64,000 nucleotides of DNA from Phycisphaerae bacterium (GTDB lineage Bacteria; Planctomycetota; Phycisphaerae; Phycisphaerales; UBA1924). The first letter of the stretch is position 1; every line of letters starts with the position of its first letter. The DNA lies in NCBI GenBank assembly GCA_016793805.1, contig JAEUIZ010000022.1:1-64000 (forward strand), given 5' to 3'. The notes under the pieces are model-generated. The model was not told the DNA's origin and searched no databases. It saw only the letters and a list, made by a program, of their open reading frames with translations. The translations under genes and the position numbers were made by a program. Shown one piece after another: positions 46,249-60,696 of the stretch.

Positions 46249-47739
46249 ATGCAGGAGTTGAAGAACCTCATCGGCGGTCGCGCGGTGGCGGCTCAGAGCG
46301 GACGCACGATCGCGAGCATCGAGCCGGCGACGGGGACGGCGTGGGCGACGGTCCCGGACTCGGACGAGGCGGACGTGGGCGCGGCGGTCGAGGCGGCGCG
46401 CACGGCGTTTGGCGCGTGGTCGTCGGCAGCGGCGCAGGAGCGATCGGCGGTGCTGCTGCGACTGGCCGACCTTGTGGATCGGGACGCGGCGAGGCTGGCG
46501 GAGGCGGAGTCGCGCGACACGGGGAAGCCGATCGCGCTGGCGCGGAGCGTGGACATCCCTCGTGCCGCGGAGAACCTGCGATTCTTCGCGACGGCGATCC
46601 TGCACAGCGAGGCGGGGTTCTACGAGACGACGAGGCCGGCGCCGGGGGCGGGCGGAGGGGCCGCGGGCGGGCTGCGGGCGCTCAACTACACGCTGCGGCG
46701 GCCGCGGGGCGTGGCGGGATGCATCAGCCCGTGGAATCTGCCGCTGTACCTGTTCACATGGAAGATCGCGCCGGCGCTGGCGACCGGGAACACGGTGGTG
46801 GGGAAACCCAGCGAGGTGACGCCGGTGAGCGCGGCGATGCTCGGGGAGTTGGCGACCGAGGCGGGGATGCCGCCGGGGGTGCTGAACATCGTGCACGGGC
46901 GCGGCGCGACGGCGGGGGCGGCGATTGTCTCGCACCCGGAGGTCCCGACGATCACGTTCACGGGCTCGACCGCGGTGGGACGATGGATCGGACAGACCGC
47001 GGGGCAGATGCTCAAGCGGGTGAGTTTGGAACTGGGCGGGAAAAACGCGCTGGTGGTCTTTGCGGACGCGGCGATGCCGGAGGCGATCGAGACGGCGTCG
47101 CGGGCGGCGTTCACGAATCAGGGGCAGATTTGCCTGTGCGGGTCGCGGGTGCTGGTGGAGCGCCCGGCGTACGAGCGGGTGGTTGAGGGGTTGGTCTCGG
47201 CGGCGCGGGCGCTGCGCGTGGGCGACCCGATGGACGCGGCAACGACGTTTGGCGCGCTCACGAGCGAGGCGCACCTGGAGAAGGTGGACTCGTACGTGCG
47301 GCAGGCGCGGGATCTGGGCGGGGAGGTGCGTTGCGGGGGGGCGCGAGTAGAGGCCGCGGCGCTGCCCGCGCGATGCCGGGGCGGTTCGTTCTATGCGCCG
47401 ACGGTCATCACGGGCCTCGAGCCGTCGTGCCGAGTGGAACGGGAGGAGATTTTCGGGCCGGTGGTGACGGTGACGCCATTTGACAGCGAGGAAGAAGCGC
47501 TGCGGCTGGCGAACGGGACGGAGTACGGCCTGGCGGCGTCGGTGTGGACGCGGGACGTGGGGCGGGCGCACCGGGTGGCGGCGGGGCTGGAGGCGGGGAT
47601 CGTGTGGGTGAACTGCTGGATGGTGCGCGACCTGCGGACGCCATTTGGAGGCATGAAGCAGAGCGGAGTAGGCCGCGAGGGCGGGAGCGAGGCGCTGCGA
47701 TTCTTCACGGAGCCGACGAGCGTGACGGTGCGGGTGTAG
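46249..47739 (+). CDS. Aldehyde dehydrogenase, 2-hydroxymuconic/aminomuconic type
   Basis: 496 residues. General base Glu261 lies in ELGGKN and the nucleophile Cys295 in [12 protein letters not shown]-site PWNLPLY and GSTAVG are also present. The end [23 protein letters not shown] is typical of the 2-hydroxymuconic or 2-aminomuconic semialdehyde dehydrogenases (XylG/ALDH8 group), which act in aromatic or tryptophan breakdown. No other pathway genes lie beside it, so the true aldehyde is inferred only. A short Ala/Gly insertion sits around 128-140. Confidence 0.92.
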   Translation: MQELKNLIGGRAVAAQSGRTIASIEPATGTAWATVPDSDEADVGAAVEAARTAFGAWSSAAAQERSAVLLRLADLVDRDAARLAEAESRDTGKPIALARSVDIPRAAENLRFFATAILHSEAGFYETTRPAPGAGGGAAGGLRALNYTLRRPRGVAGCISPWNLPLYLFTWKIAPALATGNTVVGKPSEVTPVSAAMLGELATEAGMPPGVLNIVHGRGATAGAAIVSHPEVPTITFTGSTAVGRWIGQTAGQMLKRVSLELGGKNALVVFADAAMPEAIETASRAAFTNQGQICLCGSRVLVERPAYERVVEGLVSAARALRVGDPMDAATTFGALTSEAHLEKVDSYVRQARDLGGEVRCGGARVEAAALPARCRGGSFYAPTVITGLEPSCRVEREEIFGPVVTVTPFDSEEEALRLANGTEYGLAASVWTRDVGRAHRVAAGLEAGIVWVNCWMVRDLRTPFGGMKQSGVGREGGSEALRFFTEPTSVTVRV

Positions 47740-47794
47740 CGAGTCGCAACCCGGTGCTCGGGGCGACACGATCGTGCTCGGCGTGAACGCAAAG

Positions 47795-47818
47795 CACCTC
47801 CCCGGCGGCGGGGAGGTG
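47795..47818. terminator. Perfect 10-bp hairpin between convergent genes
   Basis: CACCTCCCCG and CGGGGAGGTG pair exactly with a GCGG loop. It is 55 nt after the aldehyde dehydrogenase stop and 80 nt after the giant collagen-like gene on the other strand. TTT on the minus side follows the stem, so it can serve both. Confidence 0.7.
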
Positions 47819-47900
47819 TTGGGTGCGATTCGGCAGGCTGGCGAGGTGTCGGGCGAAGTGCTCGGCCTCTCACGGCAGGACGCCGTGCCACCTTCGAGGT

Positions 47901-50900
47901 TTACGCCTTGGTGCTCTCGGCGTTCTTGCGAGCGCCGCGGCGAATGGCGAGGAGCGCGAGGATCGGGGCGCCGATCAAGGCGATGCCCAAGCCCATGCCC
48001 GCGCCGACGGGCTTGAGGAGGCGGGCGACGCCGCTCTCGACGCTGGTGAGGCGGGCCTCGATGGCGGCCTGGCTCGCCTGCAACGCGGCCAGTTTGGCGT
48101 CGCGGTCCTTGAGTTCGGCCTCGAGTTTGGCGTTGAGGGCCTGGACGGAGGCGAGGAGCACGCCGTCCATGTCGCCGGAGCCGATCTGCGTGTTGTTGGA
48201 GCCATTGAAGCCGAAGGCGGCGTGGAAGTCCTGGGCCATGGTGCCCAGGTGCCGCATGTCGGTGGAGTCGCCCTTGAAGTTCCAGGTGGTGATGGGGAGC
48301 GAGAGGGCCTTGGTGAGGACCTCGCGGGTGTCGATCTGGGAGAAGTTCTCCTTCTTGGTGCGGTCGGAGGTGAGGTTGAAGGAGTTGGCGAACATCTGGG
48401 CGTTGCTGTTGATGCCGGCGGCGCCGTTGTTCTGGCACCAGGCGATGAGGGAGTCGGTGCCGCTGGTCTGCGACCCGCCGCCGGAGGTGTTCTCGATGAC
48501 GAGCCGCCCAAGGAAGTACCCGGCGTTGCCGTTGGTGTTCGAGGTGTAGCCGTAGACCCCGCCCGCACCGACGCGGCCGCTGCTGAGGGAGCCGTTGGTG
48601 AGGACGCCCGAGACGCCCATCACGCCGGAGGCGTTGGTGGCCGTGCCGTAGACGCCCGCGGCGCCCGCGGCCTGACTGGCGGTGCCGGTGCCGCTGGTGA
48701 TGCCAAAGACGCCGTAGACGCCGCCCGTGGCGCTGTTGCTGGAGTTACTGCCGTAGACGCCGTAGCCGCTGGCGTTGGCGGCGATGCCGCGCACTCCGGC
48801 GACGTTGGCGGCGGTTGACGTGAGGGCGTTGCCGAAGACGCCGGCGGCCGAGGCAGCGGTGACGTTGCCACCGATCTCGCCGCGCACGCCGAAGACCGCG
48901 TTGGTGCTATTGGTGGCGGTGACCTGCCCGAAGACGCCAGCGGCGTTGGCGCCCGTCGATGAGGAGATGCCCTGGACGCCGTAGGTGGCGTTGGTGGATG
49001 CGCCGGAAGCGATGCCGTAGACGCCGGTGGCGCCGGCGCCGGTTGCGGAGTTCTCGCCACGAACGCCGAAGCCCGCGGCGAGCGCGGAGGACCCGCGAAC
49101 GCCCACATTTCCCTGCCCAAGCACGCCGGTAGCGTCGACATTGGTGCCGACGGTGGAGCCGGCGACGCCAACATTCCAGTTCGTCCCGCCGGTGCTCGAG
49201 TTGTGACCCCAGACGCCAACCGAGTTCTGGGCGCCGACCATCCCCAGAATGCCGACGTTGCCAGCGTTCGCGTTGCCGAAGACGCCCATGGTGAAGTTGG
49301 CGGTCAGACCGACGCCGGCGGGCAGCGTCGTGCCGAGGGGGTATGAACCCGAGAGTCCGCCCGCGGCTTGGCCGAGCACGCCGACCGATCGAACGGTCGC
49401 GCTCGTGCTCGCGCCGCTCGAGCGGAAGGCGTAGCCGGTCGTTCCCGTTGTGGAACCTGAGAGCAGGCCGCCGAAGGTGAGCGAGCCGCCCGCGCCGCCG
49501 CCGGCTGCGATGAGCGCCCAACTGCCGGGGCTGGTGTCGGGCTGGTTGCCGAGATTGCCCGAGGACTGGCTTCGATAGGACGACCCGAGGTAGTAGACGG
49601 CATCGTTCACGCCATAGGTAGCCAGGTTGTCCCAGTCGCCAGTCCAATAGACATTGTCCAGACCTGGCGCACCCTGCGGTCCGGCGTCGCCGGTGGCACC
49701 CTGCGGGCCGGTGTCGCCAGGAGCGCCCTGCGGGCCCGTGCCACCCGTCGCTCCGGCTGCACCCTGCGGACCCATTGCGCCACTGGCGCCCTGTGGCCCG
49801 GTGCCGCCTGTCGCGCCTTGGGGGCCGGTGTCGCCGGTGGCGCCGACAGCGCCTTGCGGCCCTGTGTCGCCAGTAGCGCCCGCTGCGCCTTGGGGGCCGG
49901 TGTCACCGGTGGCGCCTGTTGCGCCTTGGGGGCCGGTGTCGCCGGTGGCACCTGTCGCGCCCTGTGGCCCTGTGTCACCGGTGGCACCCGTCGCACCTTG
50001 GGGGCCGGTGTCACCGGTGGCACCTGTCGCGCCCTGTGGCCCGGTGTCGCCGGTGGCGCCGACAGCGCCTTGCGGCCCTGTGTCGCCAGTAGCGCCCGTT
50101 GCGCCCTGAGGCCCGGTGTCGCCCGTGGCGCCCGTCGCGCCCTGCGGCCCGGTGTCGCCCGTGGCGCCCGTCGCGCCTTGAGGCCCGGTGTCGCCCGTGA
50201 CGCCCGTCGCGCCTTGAGGCCCGGTGTCGCCCGTGGCGCCCGTCGCGCCCTGCGGCCCGGTGTCGCCAGTGGCACCCGCAGCGCCCTGCGGGCCAGTGTC
50301 GCCCGTTGCGCCTTGCGGGCCGGTGTTGCCGGTGGCGCCCGTCGCGCCTTGTGGACCCGCCGCGCCGGCCGCGCCCTGCGGGCCGGAGGGCCCGGACCCG
50401 GGCAGGAGGGTGGCGCACGCGGGCATGCTCTGGAACGGAAGGGTGTAGGTCAACTGGGTGTAGTACAGGCCGCCGAGGCAGTTGCTCGTGGCGACGGGAC
50501 CTCCGACCAACGTGTTGAACCCGGTGTCGGCGAGGAGCACGTCGCCGGTGGTGTTGTCGAGCACGACGGGCTGGTTGCCGGAGCGGATCTGGGAGTTGGC
50601 GATCGAGAAGGCGGCGTTGCCGGCGAGATCGACCTGGCCGAAGACGTCGGCGGACTGGAGGTACGCCGCGCCCCCGCTGAGGCTGATCGCGGGTGTCGTG
50701 GGCGAGGTGGGCCAGAACGTGCCGCCGGTGCCCTGGAGCGTGCCGGCGGAGACGACCACCGGCGTGCCCGAGCCCGCGGAGACGATGCGGAAGTTCACGC
50801 CGTCGATGGTCACGCCCGACGACGACCCGCCCGTGGCATTGATGACAAGTGCGCGTCCCGTGCCCGAGGTGTAGGCGACCGAGTCGCTGAGGAAGAGTTG

Positions 50901-51929
50901 GGTGATCGCGCCGCCGGAGACGGTGATCGCGTCCGTATTGGCCGGGGCGTAGACGTCGATCCCGTTCATCGAGACGACGCCCACCGAGGCGAAGGAAACC
51001 GTGCCTGCGACCGACGTGGCAAAGGACTTGCCCGCGGAGGCGGACTGAAGGTTGATCCCGCCGACGAGCGTGAGGTTCTCGGCGTAGGTCCCGTTGCGGA
51101 CGAGGATGGTGACGGGGTTGGCGGCGTTGTACCCGTCGATGACGGCCTGGTTGATCGCGGCCTGGATCGAGGTGTGCGTGCCGTATCCGCCCGCGTCCAC
51201 GATGTAGCGCGAGGCGTCGAGGCCCATCGCGCCTTGCGGCCCGGTGTCGCCGGTCGCGCCCTGTGGGCCGGTGTCGCCGTTTGCGCCGGCAACGCCTTGC
51301 GGGCCGGTATCGCCGGTTGCACCCATCGCGCCTTGCGGCCCGGTGTCGCCGGTAGCGCCCGCAGCGCCCTGAGGCCCGGTGTCGCCGGTAGCGCCCTGCG
51401 GGCCTGCAGCGCCTTGGGGGCCAGTCGTGCCGGTGGCACCCTGGGGGCCGGCAGCGCCCGTGGCGCCCTGAGGGCCGACGGATCCCTGGGGACCTTGCGG
51501 CCCGGCGTTGCCGTTGAGCGCGTAGAGGGCGTATGGCGTGGGGAGGATCGGCTGGCGCGGGGAGAGGACGGTGTAGGAGCCCGCGCCGGCGGGGTTGCGG
51601 ACGGAGATCTGGAGCCAGCGGCCGTCGCCGTTGAAGGTGCCCGCGCCGAAGTCGAGGTCGACGGTGAGCAGGCCGTTGACGAGGCTCTGGTTGAGGAGTT
51701 GGAGCGTGATGCCCACCTGCGACCCGCCGACGGAGGAGTCGTAGAGGCGGAACTGGAAGTCGGTGAGCCCGGAGATGGGCGAGCCGAACTGTTTGAGTTG
51801 ACCCTGGTAGGTGAAGGCCTGGTCGGAGGGGCCCGGGCCGCCCGGACGGGCGAAGGAGGGGGCCAGGACGGAGAGCGCGGCGACGGTGCCGGCGGCGACA
51901 ACGAGGCGGGCGGTGCTGGTGCGGTTCAT
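47901..51929 (-). CDS. Giant collagen-like surface protein with S74 chaperone
   Basis: 1342 residues. Signal peptide 1-28; an N-terminal AFTYQGQL domain to about 140; collagen block 1 (142-236); a right-handed beta-helix-like region (about 237-505, [31 protein letters not shown]); collagen block 2 (511-759) of [12 protein letters not shown] units; a CBM5/12-like module (about 762-815, [17 protein letters not shown]); GVxG-type repeats ([15 protein letters not shown]) to about 1180; peptidase S74 autoprocessing chaperone (about 1189-1265, [22 protein letters not shown]); a coiled coil; and a C-terminal transmembrane helix (1311-1328) with basic end. Fibres are expected to trimerise and S74 to cut itself off. 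ATG 51929 has GGAG 7 nt upstream. Confidence 0.88.
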   Translation of the reverse strand: MNRTSTARLVVAAGTVAALSVLAPSFARPGGPGPSDQAFTYQGQLKQFGSPISGLTDFQFRLYDSSVGGSQVGITLQLLNQSLVNGLLTVDLDFGAGTFNGDGRWLQISVRNPAGAGSYTVLSPRQPILPTPYALYALNGNAGPQGPQGSVGPQGATGAAGPQGATGTTGPQGAAGPQGATGDTGPQGAAGATGDTGPQGAMGATGDTGPQGVAGANGDTGPQGATGDTGPQGAMGLDASRYIVDAGGYGTHTSIQAAINQAVIDGYNAANPVTILVRNGTYAENLTLVGGINLQSASAGKSFATSVAGTVSFASVGVVSMNGIDVYAPANTDAITVSGGAITQLFLSDSVAYTSGTGRALVINATGGSSSGVTIDGVNFRIVSAGSGTPVVVSAGTLQGTGGTFWPTSPTTPAISLSGGAAYLQSADVFGQVDLAGNAAFSIANSQIRSGNQPVVLDNTTGDVLLADTGFNTLVGGPVATSNCLGGLYYTQLTYTLPFQSMPACATLLPGSGPSGPQGAAGAAGPQGATGATGNTGPQGATGDTGPQGAAGATGDTGPQGATGATGDTGPQGATGVTGDTGPQGATGATGDTGPQGATGATGDTGPQGATGATGDTGPQGAVGATGDTGPQGATGATGDTGPQGATGATGDTGPQGATGATGDTGPQGATGATGDTGPQGAAGATGDTGPQGAVGATGDTGPQGATGGTGPQGASGAMGPQGAAGATGGTGPQGAPGDTGPQGATGDAGPQGAPGLDNVYWTGDWDNLATYGVNDAVYYLGSSYRSQSSGNLGNQPDTSPGSWALIAAGGGAGGSLTFGGLLSGSTTGTTGYAFRSSGASTSATVRSVGVLGQAAGGLSGSYPLGTTLPAGVGLTANFTMGVFGNANAGNVGILGMVGAQNSVGVWGHNSSTGGTNWNVGVAGSTVGTNVDATGVLGQGNVGVRGSSALAAGFGVRGENSATGAGATGVYGIASGASTNATYGVQGISSSTGANAAGVFGQVTATNSTNAVFGVRGEIGGNVTAASAAGVFGNALTSTAANVAGVRGIAANASGYGVYGSNSSNSATGGVYGVFGITSGTGTASQAAGAAGVYGTATNASGVMGVSGVLTNGSLSSGRVGAGGVYGYTSNTNGNAGYFLGRLVIENTSGGGSQTSGTDSLIAWCQNNGAAGINSNAQMFANSFNLTSDRTKKENFSQIDTREVLTKALSLPITTWNFKGDSTDMRHLGTMAQDFHAAFGFNGSNNTQIGSGDMDGVLLASVQALNAKLEAELKDRDAKLAALQASQAAIEARLTSVESGVARLLKPVGAGMGLGIALIGAPILALLAIRRGARKNAESTKA
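49655..50400 (-). repeat. Main collagen repeat block, 36-nt units
   Basis: About 20 tandem 36-nt units encode [12 protein letters not shown] with Ala/Thr/Val changes. DNA copies are nearly identical over long stretches, so slippage or gene conversion can change length. Confidence 0.85.
51222..51506 (-). repeat. N-terminal collagen repeat block
   Basis: A shorter Gly-X-Y block (residues 142-236) of the same giant protein, with units mixed between GPQGATG and GDTGPQ; more diverged than the main block. Confidence 0.8.
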
Positions 51930-52022
51930 GGAGACTCCAACTTCGGATGCACGGGCGGAACGACGGATGGTGGCGGGGACGGCGAGCGAGTTACGCTCGG
52001 CGTGAGACGGCGAGTTGCGGGT

Positions 52023-52538
52023 TCAGGAGCAGCCGGCAGCGAAGGCGTTCTGGAAGCAGATGAAGTCGAGGACGTTGAGCACCGGGATCGACGTGCTCAG
52101 GTCGCAGTTGGCGTATGGATCGTTCATGGCGTACTTGTTCTGGAAGCAGATGAAGTCGAGGATGTTGAGGATGGGCGGGGTCGTGGAGTTGTCGCAGTTG
52201 GCGTAGCAGGCGGCGCCCCCGACGCCGTACCAGAACCCGCCGCCGAGGAGGAAGTCGCCCCCGGCCATGAGCCCGGCGTCGGGCTGGCCGGTGGTGCCAC
52301 CGAGCGAGTAGCCGTTGGCGCCGACGAGGTAGGTCGCGCCCCCGCCGTCGATGGTGTACCAGTTCATGTCGTAGCCCGGGCCGGTGGGGCTGTCGGGGGC
52401 CTCGAGCATGGCGAGCAGGGGATCTTCAGCCGCGGGCTCGATGGGGACCGCGCGAGGATTGGGCGCTTGGGCCAGGCAAGGGACGGAAGCCCAGGCCGCC
52501 GCGGCCACGGCGAGCATCAGGCGCGAACGGTGCGTCAT
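52023..52538 (-). CDS. Secreted IDGGG-domain protein with two dockerin repeats
   Basis: 171 residues. A signal peptide ends near PCLAQA. The domain WYTIDGGGATYLVGANGYSLGG...GQPDAGLMAGGDFLLGGGFW (about 60-110) is the beta-rich unit found before dockerin-type ends in planctomycetes; the gene at 61807 has the same order. Two repeats follow, NCDNSTTPPILNILDFICFQNKYA and NCDLSTSIPVLNVLDFICFQNAFAAGC. ATG 52538 has GGAG 7 nt upstream, against an in-frame ATG at 52598 with none. It lies 78 bp past the second collagen-like gene and may be co-transcribed with it. Confidence 0.86.
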   Translation of the reverse strand: MTHRSRLMLAVAAAAWASVPCLAQAPNPRAVPIEPAAEDPLLAMLEAPDSPTGPGYDMNWYTIDGGGATYLVGANGYSLGGTTGQPDAGLMAGGDFLLGGGFWYGVGGAACYANCDNSTTPPILNILDFICFQNKYAMNDPYANCDLSTSIPVLNVLDFICFQNAFAAGCS

Positions 52539-52616
52539 CTTCGTTCTCCGATCCGGGCGGGACAGTAAGAGAGTCATCGTCTGGTTTCTCTTGGACATGA
52601 TGGATGAAAGCGAGGG

Positions 52617-56153
<3,537 letters not shown>

Positions 56154-56475
56154 GAAAGCCTCCTCGCGTGGTCTCGTGCTCGATAGACGCCACGCGCTCC
56201 GCGCGGTGAAACGTACCACACGTGCACCAATGTTGCAAACACTGATCCACCTCGCGGCCGTTCCGTCGCTCCATCCCATAGCACCCAACTTGCCCAGGCC
56301 AACCAATCCACGACGGCGTCTAAGCGACCGCGCCAGAGTGCTTTATCGCAAGCGGGCGTACCGGCGACTGGGCGCTGGCCAGCGGTCGGACACGGGGCCG
56401 CGCCCGGCACGGATGCGCTGGAAGAGGCTTCATGGCACTTCTTTGCAACGCCGGATGCGGACCCTGGTGCGGTTG
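56154..56475. other. Intergenic region between mqnE and the second collagen gene
   Basis: 322 bp on the minus-strand side. It holds the putative promoter at 56210-56238 and the ribosome site for the collagen-like gene. No reading frame with coding character and no clear mqnE terminator was seen. Confidence 0.5.
56210..56238 (-). promoter_or_regulatory. Possible promoter of the second collagen-like gene
   Basis: On the minus strand TTGCAA (56233-56238) and TACGTT (56210-56215) are 17 nt apart, and TG precedes the -10 as TGTGG. The leader would be about 50 nt with AGGAGG. Confidence 0.42.
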
Positions 56476-57729
56476 CTACGTGCCGCCGACCTGCCAGCGG
56501 TTGCCATTGCGGGTCACAGTGCGGTACAGCGTGTCGCGTTCGACGGGCAAGAAGCCGGCCTCTCGGATCGCCTTCTGCAGCGTGGCCACGGTGACTTCCT
56601 GGTGCGTGGCCGCCTCGGCGCTGCCCTGTGGGACCTTGGTGATGTCATACCAGACAATGGTGCCGTCAATGTCGTCGGCCCCGCACTGGAGCATGAGTTG
56701 GGCCATGGGCAGCGTCTGCATGATCCAGAACGCCTTGACGTGCGGGACGTTGTCGAGCATCAGGCGTGCCACGGCCAACGTTCGGAGGTTCTCCAACCCC
56801 GCTGGCCCGGGCAGGTGCTCCAGGTCGCTGCCGTCGGGGAAGAACGGGAGCGGGATGATGGCCTGGAACGACCCGCGAGGCGCGGCCGCTCCATCACAAT
56901 CGGCTGCACGCCCCGCCAAGGCCTCGTCCTGCGCCCGACGCAGCATGTCCATGTGGACCAATCGCTCGCGGCGGTCCTCGACGTGCCCATAGAGGATCGT
57001 CGCGTTCGAGTGCAGGCCCATCGAGTGCGCGACCCGATGCACGTCGAGCCACACGTCGGATCGGATCTTGCCCTTGAACGCCTCGTCGTGCACGCGATCG
57101 TCAAAGACCTCGGCCCCGCCGCCCGGAAGCGAACCAAGCCCCGCTTCCTTGAGGCGCTCGAGCACCCAGCGGATGCCCTCCATCCGCGCGGCCCGGCCCT
57201 CGGGCGTCGGGTCGTTGGCGCCCTTGTAGACCTTCGCGATGCGCGCCAGATGCACGATCTCGACGGCCGTGAACGCCTTGACGTGCAGGTCGCTGCCCAT
57301 CGCCCGGGCGGTCTCCTTGATCGTGCGCACGAGGTTCGGGTAGTAGTCCCACGGGAGGTACGGGTGCAGCCCGCCGACGGAGTGGATCTCCGTCGCGCCC
57401 GCCTCGACGGCCTTTCGAGCCTCCTCACGGACGTAGTCCATGTCACGCGTGTACGCGCCGGGCTCGTCCCGCTTGCGATAAAACTCGCAGAACTTGCACG
57501 AGAGGGCGCAGACATTCGAGTAGTTCAGGTGCCGGTTGATGTTGTAGTACGCCACGTCCCCGTGCCAGCGCCAGCGGACCTCGTTGGCCAGTTCGCACAC
57601 GCCCCAGATGTCCGGGGTGGAATAGAGCACGTCGCCCTCCGCCAGCGACAGGCGGGCGCCGTCGCGCACCTTCGCTCGGATCTCGGCAAGGGACGCGGCA
57701 TGGGGCTTGGAATCGAGCGTCAAGGTCAT
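56476..57729 (-). CDS. mqnE: Aminodeoxyfutalosine synthase MqnE
   Basis: A 417-residue radical SAM enzyme that joins a SAM-derived adenosyl radical to 3-[(1-carboxyvinyl)oxy]benzoate in the futalosine route to menaquinone. The cluster cysteines are Cys74, Cys78 and Cys81 in CALSCKFC, preceded by NRHLNYSN. EIHSVGGLHP, YGHVEDRRERL and a C-terminal FWIMQTLPMAQLMLQCGADDIDGT follow the family order. No other mqn gene is nearby, so the pathway is scattered. It shows the cell makes menaquinone by this route. The start at 57729 begins just before the family's conserved helix. Confidence 0.95.
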   Translation of the reverse strand: MTLTLDSKPHAASLAEIRAKVRDGARLSLAEGDVLYSTPDIWGVCELANEVRWRWHGDVAYYNINRHLNYSNVCALSCKFCEFYRKRDEPGAYTRDMDYVREEARKAVEAGATEIHSVGGLHPYLPWDYYPNLVRTIKETARAMGSDLHVKAFTAVEIVHLARIAKVYKGANDPTPEGRAARMEGIRWVLERLKEAGLGSLPGGGAEVFDDRVHDEAFKGKIRSDVWLDVHRVAHSMGLHSNATILYGHVEDRRERLVHMDMLRRAQDEALAGRAADCDGAAAPRGSFQAIIPLPFFPDGSDLEHLPGPAGLENLRTLAVARLMLDNVPHVKAFWIMQTLPMAQLMLQCGADDIDGTIVWYDITKVPQGSAEAATHQEVTVATLQKAIREAGFLPVERDTLYRTVTRNGNRWQVGGT

Positions 57730-57952
57730 GGGTACTACTCGTTGCACCGCACAAGTGCGGTTCGCCGCAAGCGTAGAGCGGGATTCGGGCGTTGGAATCG
57801 ATGGGTCGCGGCTTCGTGAGACATGCAACGGAGCCCGAACGGGGCCCGGGTGATGCGGGCGAGAATCCCGTCGCCGCGCCCGCTCGGATCACGCTTGGTG
57901 GGCCGTAGTGGCAAATCGGCTCGGCATGGCCCCGATCAAGGAGACCTTATCT

Positions 57953-58999
57953 ATGCGCGGAACAATCGGACTCGCGGCGGCGCTGCTTTCTGGCCTCCTG
58001 AACGTATCGGCATCGGCGCAGGAGGTCCACCGCGGCGCGCACGCGGGCAACTGCTGCTTCGAGGGGTTTCCCCCGCGGGCCGTCCCGGTGCCGGGCCTTC
58101 CTGGCGCGAGGACGCACCCGGACGTGCCGGAGGGCTACGTGCTCATCGAGGGCGACATCCAGGTTCCGCTGGACGAGTATCGCGCCTTTCGCGCCGGGGC
58201 CGACAGCGCGTTCGGCACGGTGAACTACTGGCCCGCGACGATCCCCTACTCCTTCGATTCGGGCGTGAGCGTGACGAACCAGCAGCGTGCCGTGGACGCG
58301 ATGAACGCCATCAGCGCCCGCGTCGGCGTCGTGTTCGTGCCGATCACCACCTTCCCGCTCCCGCCGAATCGAATCCTGTTTCGCAACAGCGATGGCAACA
58401 GTTCGCCCATCGGGATGCAGCCGATCTTCAACGTGATCAACATCTTCAACTGGGACTTCGAGTTCGTCATCATCCACGAGATCTATCACTCGCTGGGCTT
58501 CTGGCACGAGCAGGTCCGGCCCGACCGCGACACCTTTGTGACCATCCACTGGGCGAACATCCAGTCCGGGGAGGGCCACAACTTCGAGATGGTCAGCGGC
58601 GCCAGCACGTATGGGCCGTACGACTTCGACTCGTTCATGCACTATCCGCGCTGGGCCTTCAGTGCCAACGGCATGGACACCATCACCGTCAACCCGCCCT
58701 GGAACGCCCAGTGGCAGAACCGGATCGGGCAGCGCGACCACTTCAGCGTCTTGGACGAGATCACCGGGCGCGGGATCTACAGGTTCCCCACCGACCGCTG
58801 GTGGAAGCCCAACGCCGGCGGCAACGGATTCGGCAATCTGGTCAATCCCTTGCCGCACGCCACGTTCGTTGCCGCGTACACCGCCGTGCCCGCGGGCTCG
58901 ACGCTCTTCATCCGCGACGCGGGGACCTATCCGGTTGGCGGCGTGCTCTCCAAGGCCATGACGATCCGCGCGCCGCTGGGCGCGCGACTCGGGAACTGA
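57953..58999 (+). CDS. Secreted astacin-family metalloprotease (first)
   Basis: 348 residues with a signal peptide ending VSASAQ. The zinc site HEIYHSLGFWHEQVRPDRD (His175, Glu176, His179, His185) fits astacin HEXXHXXGFXHE, and SFMHYPRWAF is the Met-turn. Before the core a propeptide-like stretch has a double Cys (GNCCFEGFPP) and DVPEGYVLIEGDIQVP, as in astacins. After the core, NPLPHATFVAAYTAVPAG...GTYPVGG..SKAMTIRAPLG looks like the first coil of a right-handed beta-helix that ends abruptly. ATG 57953 has AAGGAG 9 nt upstream. It lies beside collagen-like genes, and animal astacins process procollagens; a link here is inference. Confidence 0.9.
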   Translation: MRGTIGLAAALLSGLLNVSASAQEVHRGAHAGNCCFEGFPPRAVPVPGLPGARTHPDVPEGYVLIEGDIQVPLDEYRAFRAGADSAFGTVNYWPATIPYSFDSGVSVTNQQRAVDAMNAISARVGVVFVPITTFPLPPNRILFRNSDGNSSPIGMQPIFNVINIFNWDFEFVIIHEIYHSLGFWHEQVRPDRDTFVTIHWANIQSGEGHNFEMVSGASTYGPYDFDSFMHYPRWAFSANGMDTITVNPPWNAQWQNRIGQRDHFSVLDEITGRGIYRFPTDRWWKPNAGGNGFGNLVNPLPHATFVAAYTAVPAGSTLFIRDAGTYPVGGVLSKAMTIRAPLGARLGN

Positions 59000-59185
59000 G
59001 CCGTGGTTCCGCCTCCCACGCCAACATCCACGCCGGAGGAGCGAGCCGGAGGGGCGCGGACGCCGATCGGGTCGGCTGGCCCCCCGCTCCCGCCCCGGAT
59101 TCCTGGCCGCCGCCACGCCCACCGTCCGCCTGTTGGGGTCAGAGGGCCTGCCGTTCTGGCACGACCCCACAAGGGAGACCTCACA

Positions 59186-60658
59186 ATGCGTAACAAGAGT
59201 CGGATCGCGGCGGCGTTTGTGGTCGGCCTGTGCGGGCTCGCAGCGGGGGCCAGCGCCCAGACGGCGTTCACCTATCAGGCGCGGATGACCGACGCCGGCG
59301 CCGCGGCCAACGGGCCGTATGACTTCCAGTTCAAACTCTTCAATGCGGCGACGGCAGGGGTGCAAGTCGGCGCGACCGTCGTCGTGAACGACCTTGCCGT
59401 CGCGGGCGGGCTCTTCACCACCAAACTCGACTTCGGCGACCAGTTCGACGGGTCGGCCCGGTTCCTCCAGATCGAGATCCGTCCCGGCGCGAGCACGGGC
59501 GCCTTCACGGTCATGGGGACCCGCACCGAGATCACCGCGGCCCCGTACGCGTCGCAGGCCAAGGCCGCGTTCGCGCTCGACGCGGCCGACGGCTCGCCCA
59601 CCAACGCCGTCTTCGTCGACAACGGGGGGCTCGTCGGCATCGGGACGATGACGCCGGGCGCACCCCTCCACGTCATCGGGAACCCCTCCGGCGGCCTCCT
59701 GGGCGAGGGCATCCGCATCACCGGACCCCTCGGGACGCCCGCCAATCTCGCGTACCTGTCATTCTACAACGGCGCGGGCACCGCGATCGGTTATGTCGGC
59801 GACGGCAGTTCCACCGACAACAACGTCTTTCTCGGCTCCTATGTCGGCGATGTCACCCTCGTGACCACCGGCGGGGGACGAGTCCTCACCGCCGGGAACG
59901 ACGGCAGCCTCCGACTCGGCACGAGTTCGGGCGACTACCGGCGGTTCGTGCTGGGTGGAGGCAACTCCGACGGCTTCATCTACGGGTCGTTCCCGCACTT
60001 CGCCGACGGCATCCACATGGGGTACAACTACTACGCCAACAACGCCGGCGCGAACGTCATCCCGCACCCCGACGGCGGGACATCACGTATCACGATGGGC
60101 TATGGCTTCGTGACCATCGCGACGGCGCCGGCCTTTGGCGGCGAGCCGATCAACCGCGTCACGGTCGATGAGGCCGGCAACATGACCGTGCAGCGGGACA
60201 TCAGCGTGCGGGCGCTGACGATCCGTGGGGGCGCGGACCTGGCCGAGCCGTTCGACGTGGCCGCAAGCCACGGCACCGAGCCGGCCCCGGGCATGCTCGT
60301 CGTGATCGACCCGGCGAACCCCGGAAAACTGATGGTCTCGACGACCGCGTATGACGCGAAGATTGCCGGTGCGGTGAGCGGCGCGAACGGACTCTCGCCG
60401 GGCATGGTGATGTCCGCCGACGATCACGAGCACGCCCGCGGGGAGCACCCGATCGCGATGACCGGGCGCGTCTGGGTCTGGTGCGACGCCTCGTTCGGGG
60501 CGATCACGCCGGGCGATCGGCTCACGACCTCGACGACGCCGGGGCACGCGATGCGCGCCACGGACGCCGCCCGAGCCGACGGGGCCGTCGTCGGAAAGGC
60601 CATGACCGAACTCAGGGAGGGCACGGGCCTGGTGCTCGTGCTCGTCAACCTCCAGTAA
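59186..60658 (+). CDS. Secreted FTYQ-domain surface protein
   Basis: 490 residues with a signal ending GASAQ. The N-terminal domain TAFTYQARMTDAG...LDFGDQFDGSARFLQIEIRP is related to that of both giant collagen-like proteins, but there is no collagen block. The middle is beta-rich with GVGTxxPxAPLHV-like phrases (VGIGTMTPGAPLHVIGNP), as in tail-fibre proteins. The end (about 400-490, GGADLAEPFDV, PGMLVVIDPANPGKL, GRVWVWCDASFGAITPGDRL) resembles the phage-tail-like domain that often stands in for S74. ATG 59186 has GGGAG 8 nt upstream. It sits between the two astacin genes. Confidence 0.78.
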   Translation: MRNKSRIAAAFVVGLCGLAAGASAQTAFTYQARMTDAGAAANGPYDFQFKLFNAATAGVQVGATVVVNDLAVAGGLFTTKLDFGDQFDGSARFLQIEIRPGASTGAFTVMGTRTEITAAPYASQAKAAFALDAADGSPTNAVFVDNGGLVGIGTMTPGAPLHVIGNPSGGLLGEGIRITGPLGTPANLAYLSFYNGAGTAIGYVGDGSSTDNNVFLGSYVGDVTLVTTGGGRVLTAGNDGSLRLGTSSGDYRRFVLGGGNSDGFIYGSFPHFADGIHMGYNYYANNAGANVIPHPDGGTSRITMGYGFVTIATAPAFGGEPINRVTVDEAGNMTVQRDISVRALTIRGGADLAEPFDVAASHGTEPAPGMLVVIDPANPGKLMVSTTAYDAKIAGAVSGANGLSPGMVMSADDHEHARGEHPIAMTGRVWVWCDASFGAITPGDRLTTSTTPGHAMRATDAARADGAVVGKAMTELREGTGLVLVLVNLQ

Positions 60659-60696
60659 CCCTCGCACCACGAAGGCTCCACGAAAGGACATTGACC

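Noticed and set aside
46141..48438. A 765-residue minus-strand frame opposite the aldehyde dehydrogenase
   Set aside because: Composition is Arg/Pro/His-rich without domains; the dehydrogenase has its Glu and Cys active-site residues in the other strand.
49654..52568. A 900-residue plus-strand frame across the first collagen-like gene
   Set aside because: Gly/Ala/Arg-rich translation without domains, opposite a gene with clear domains and start site; a G+C-rich shadow.
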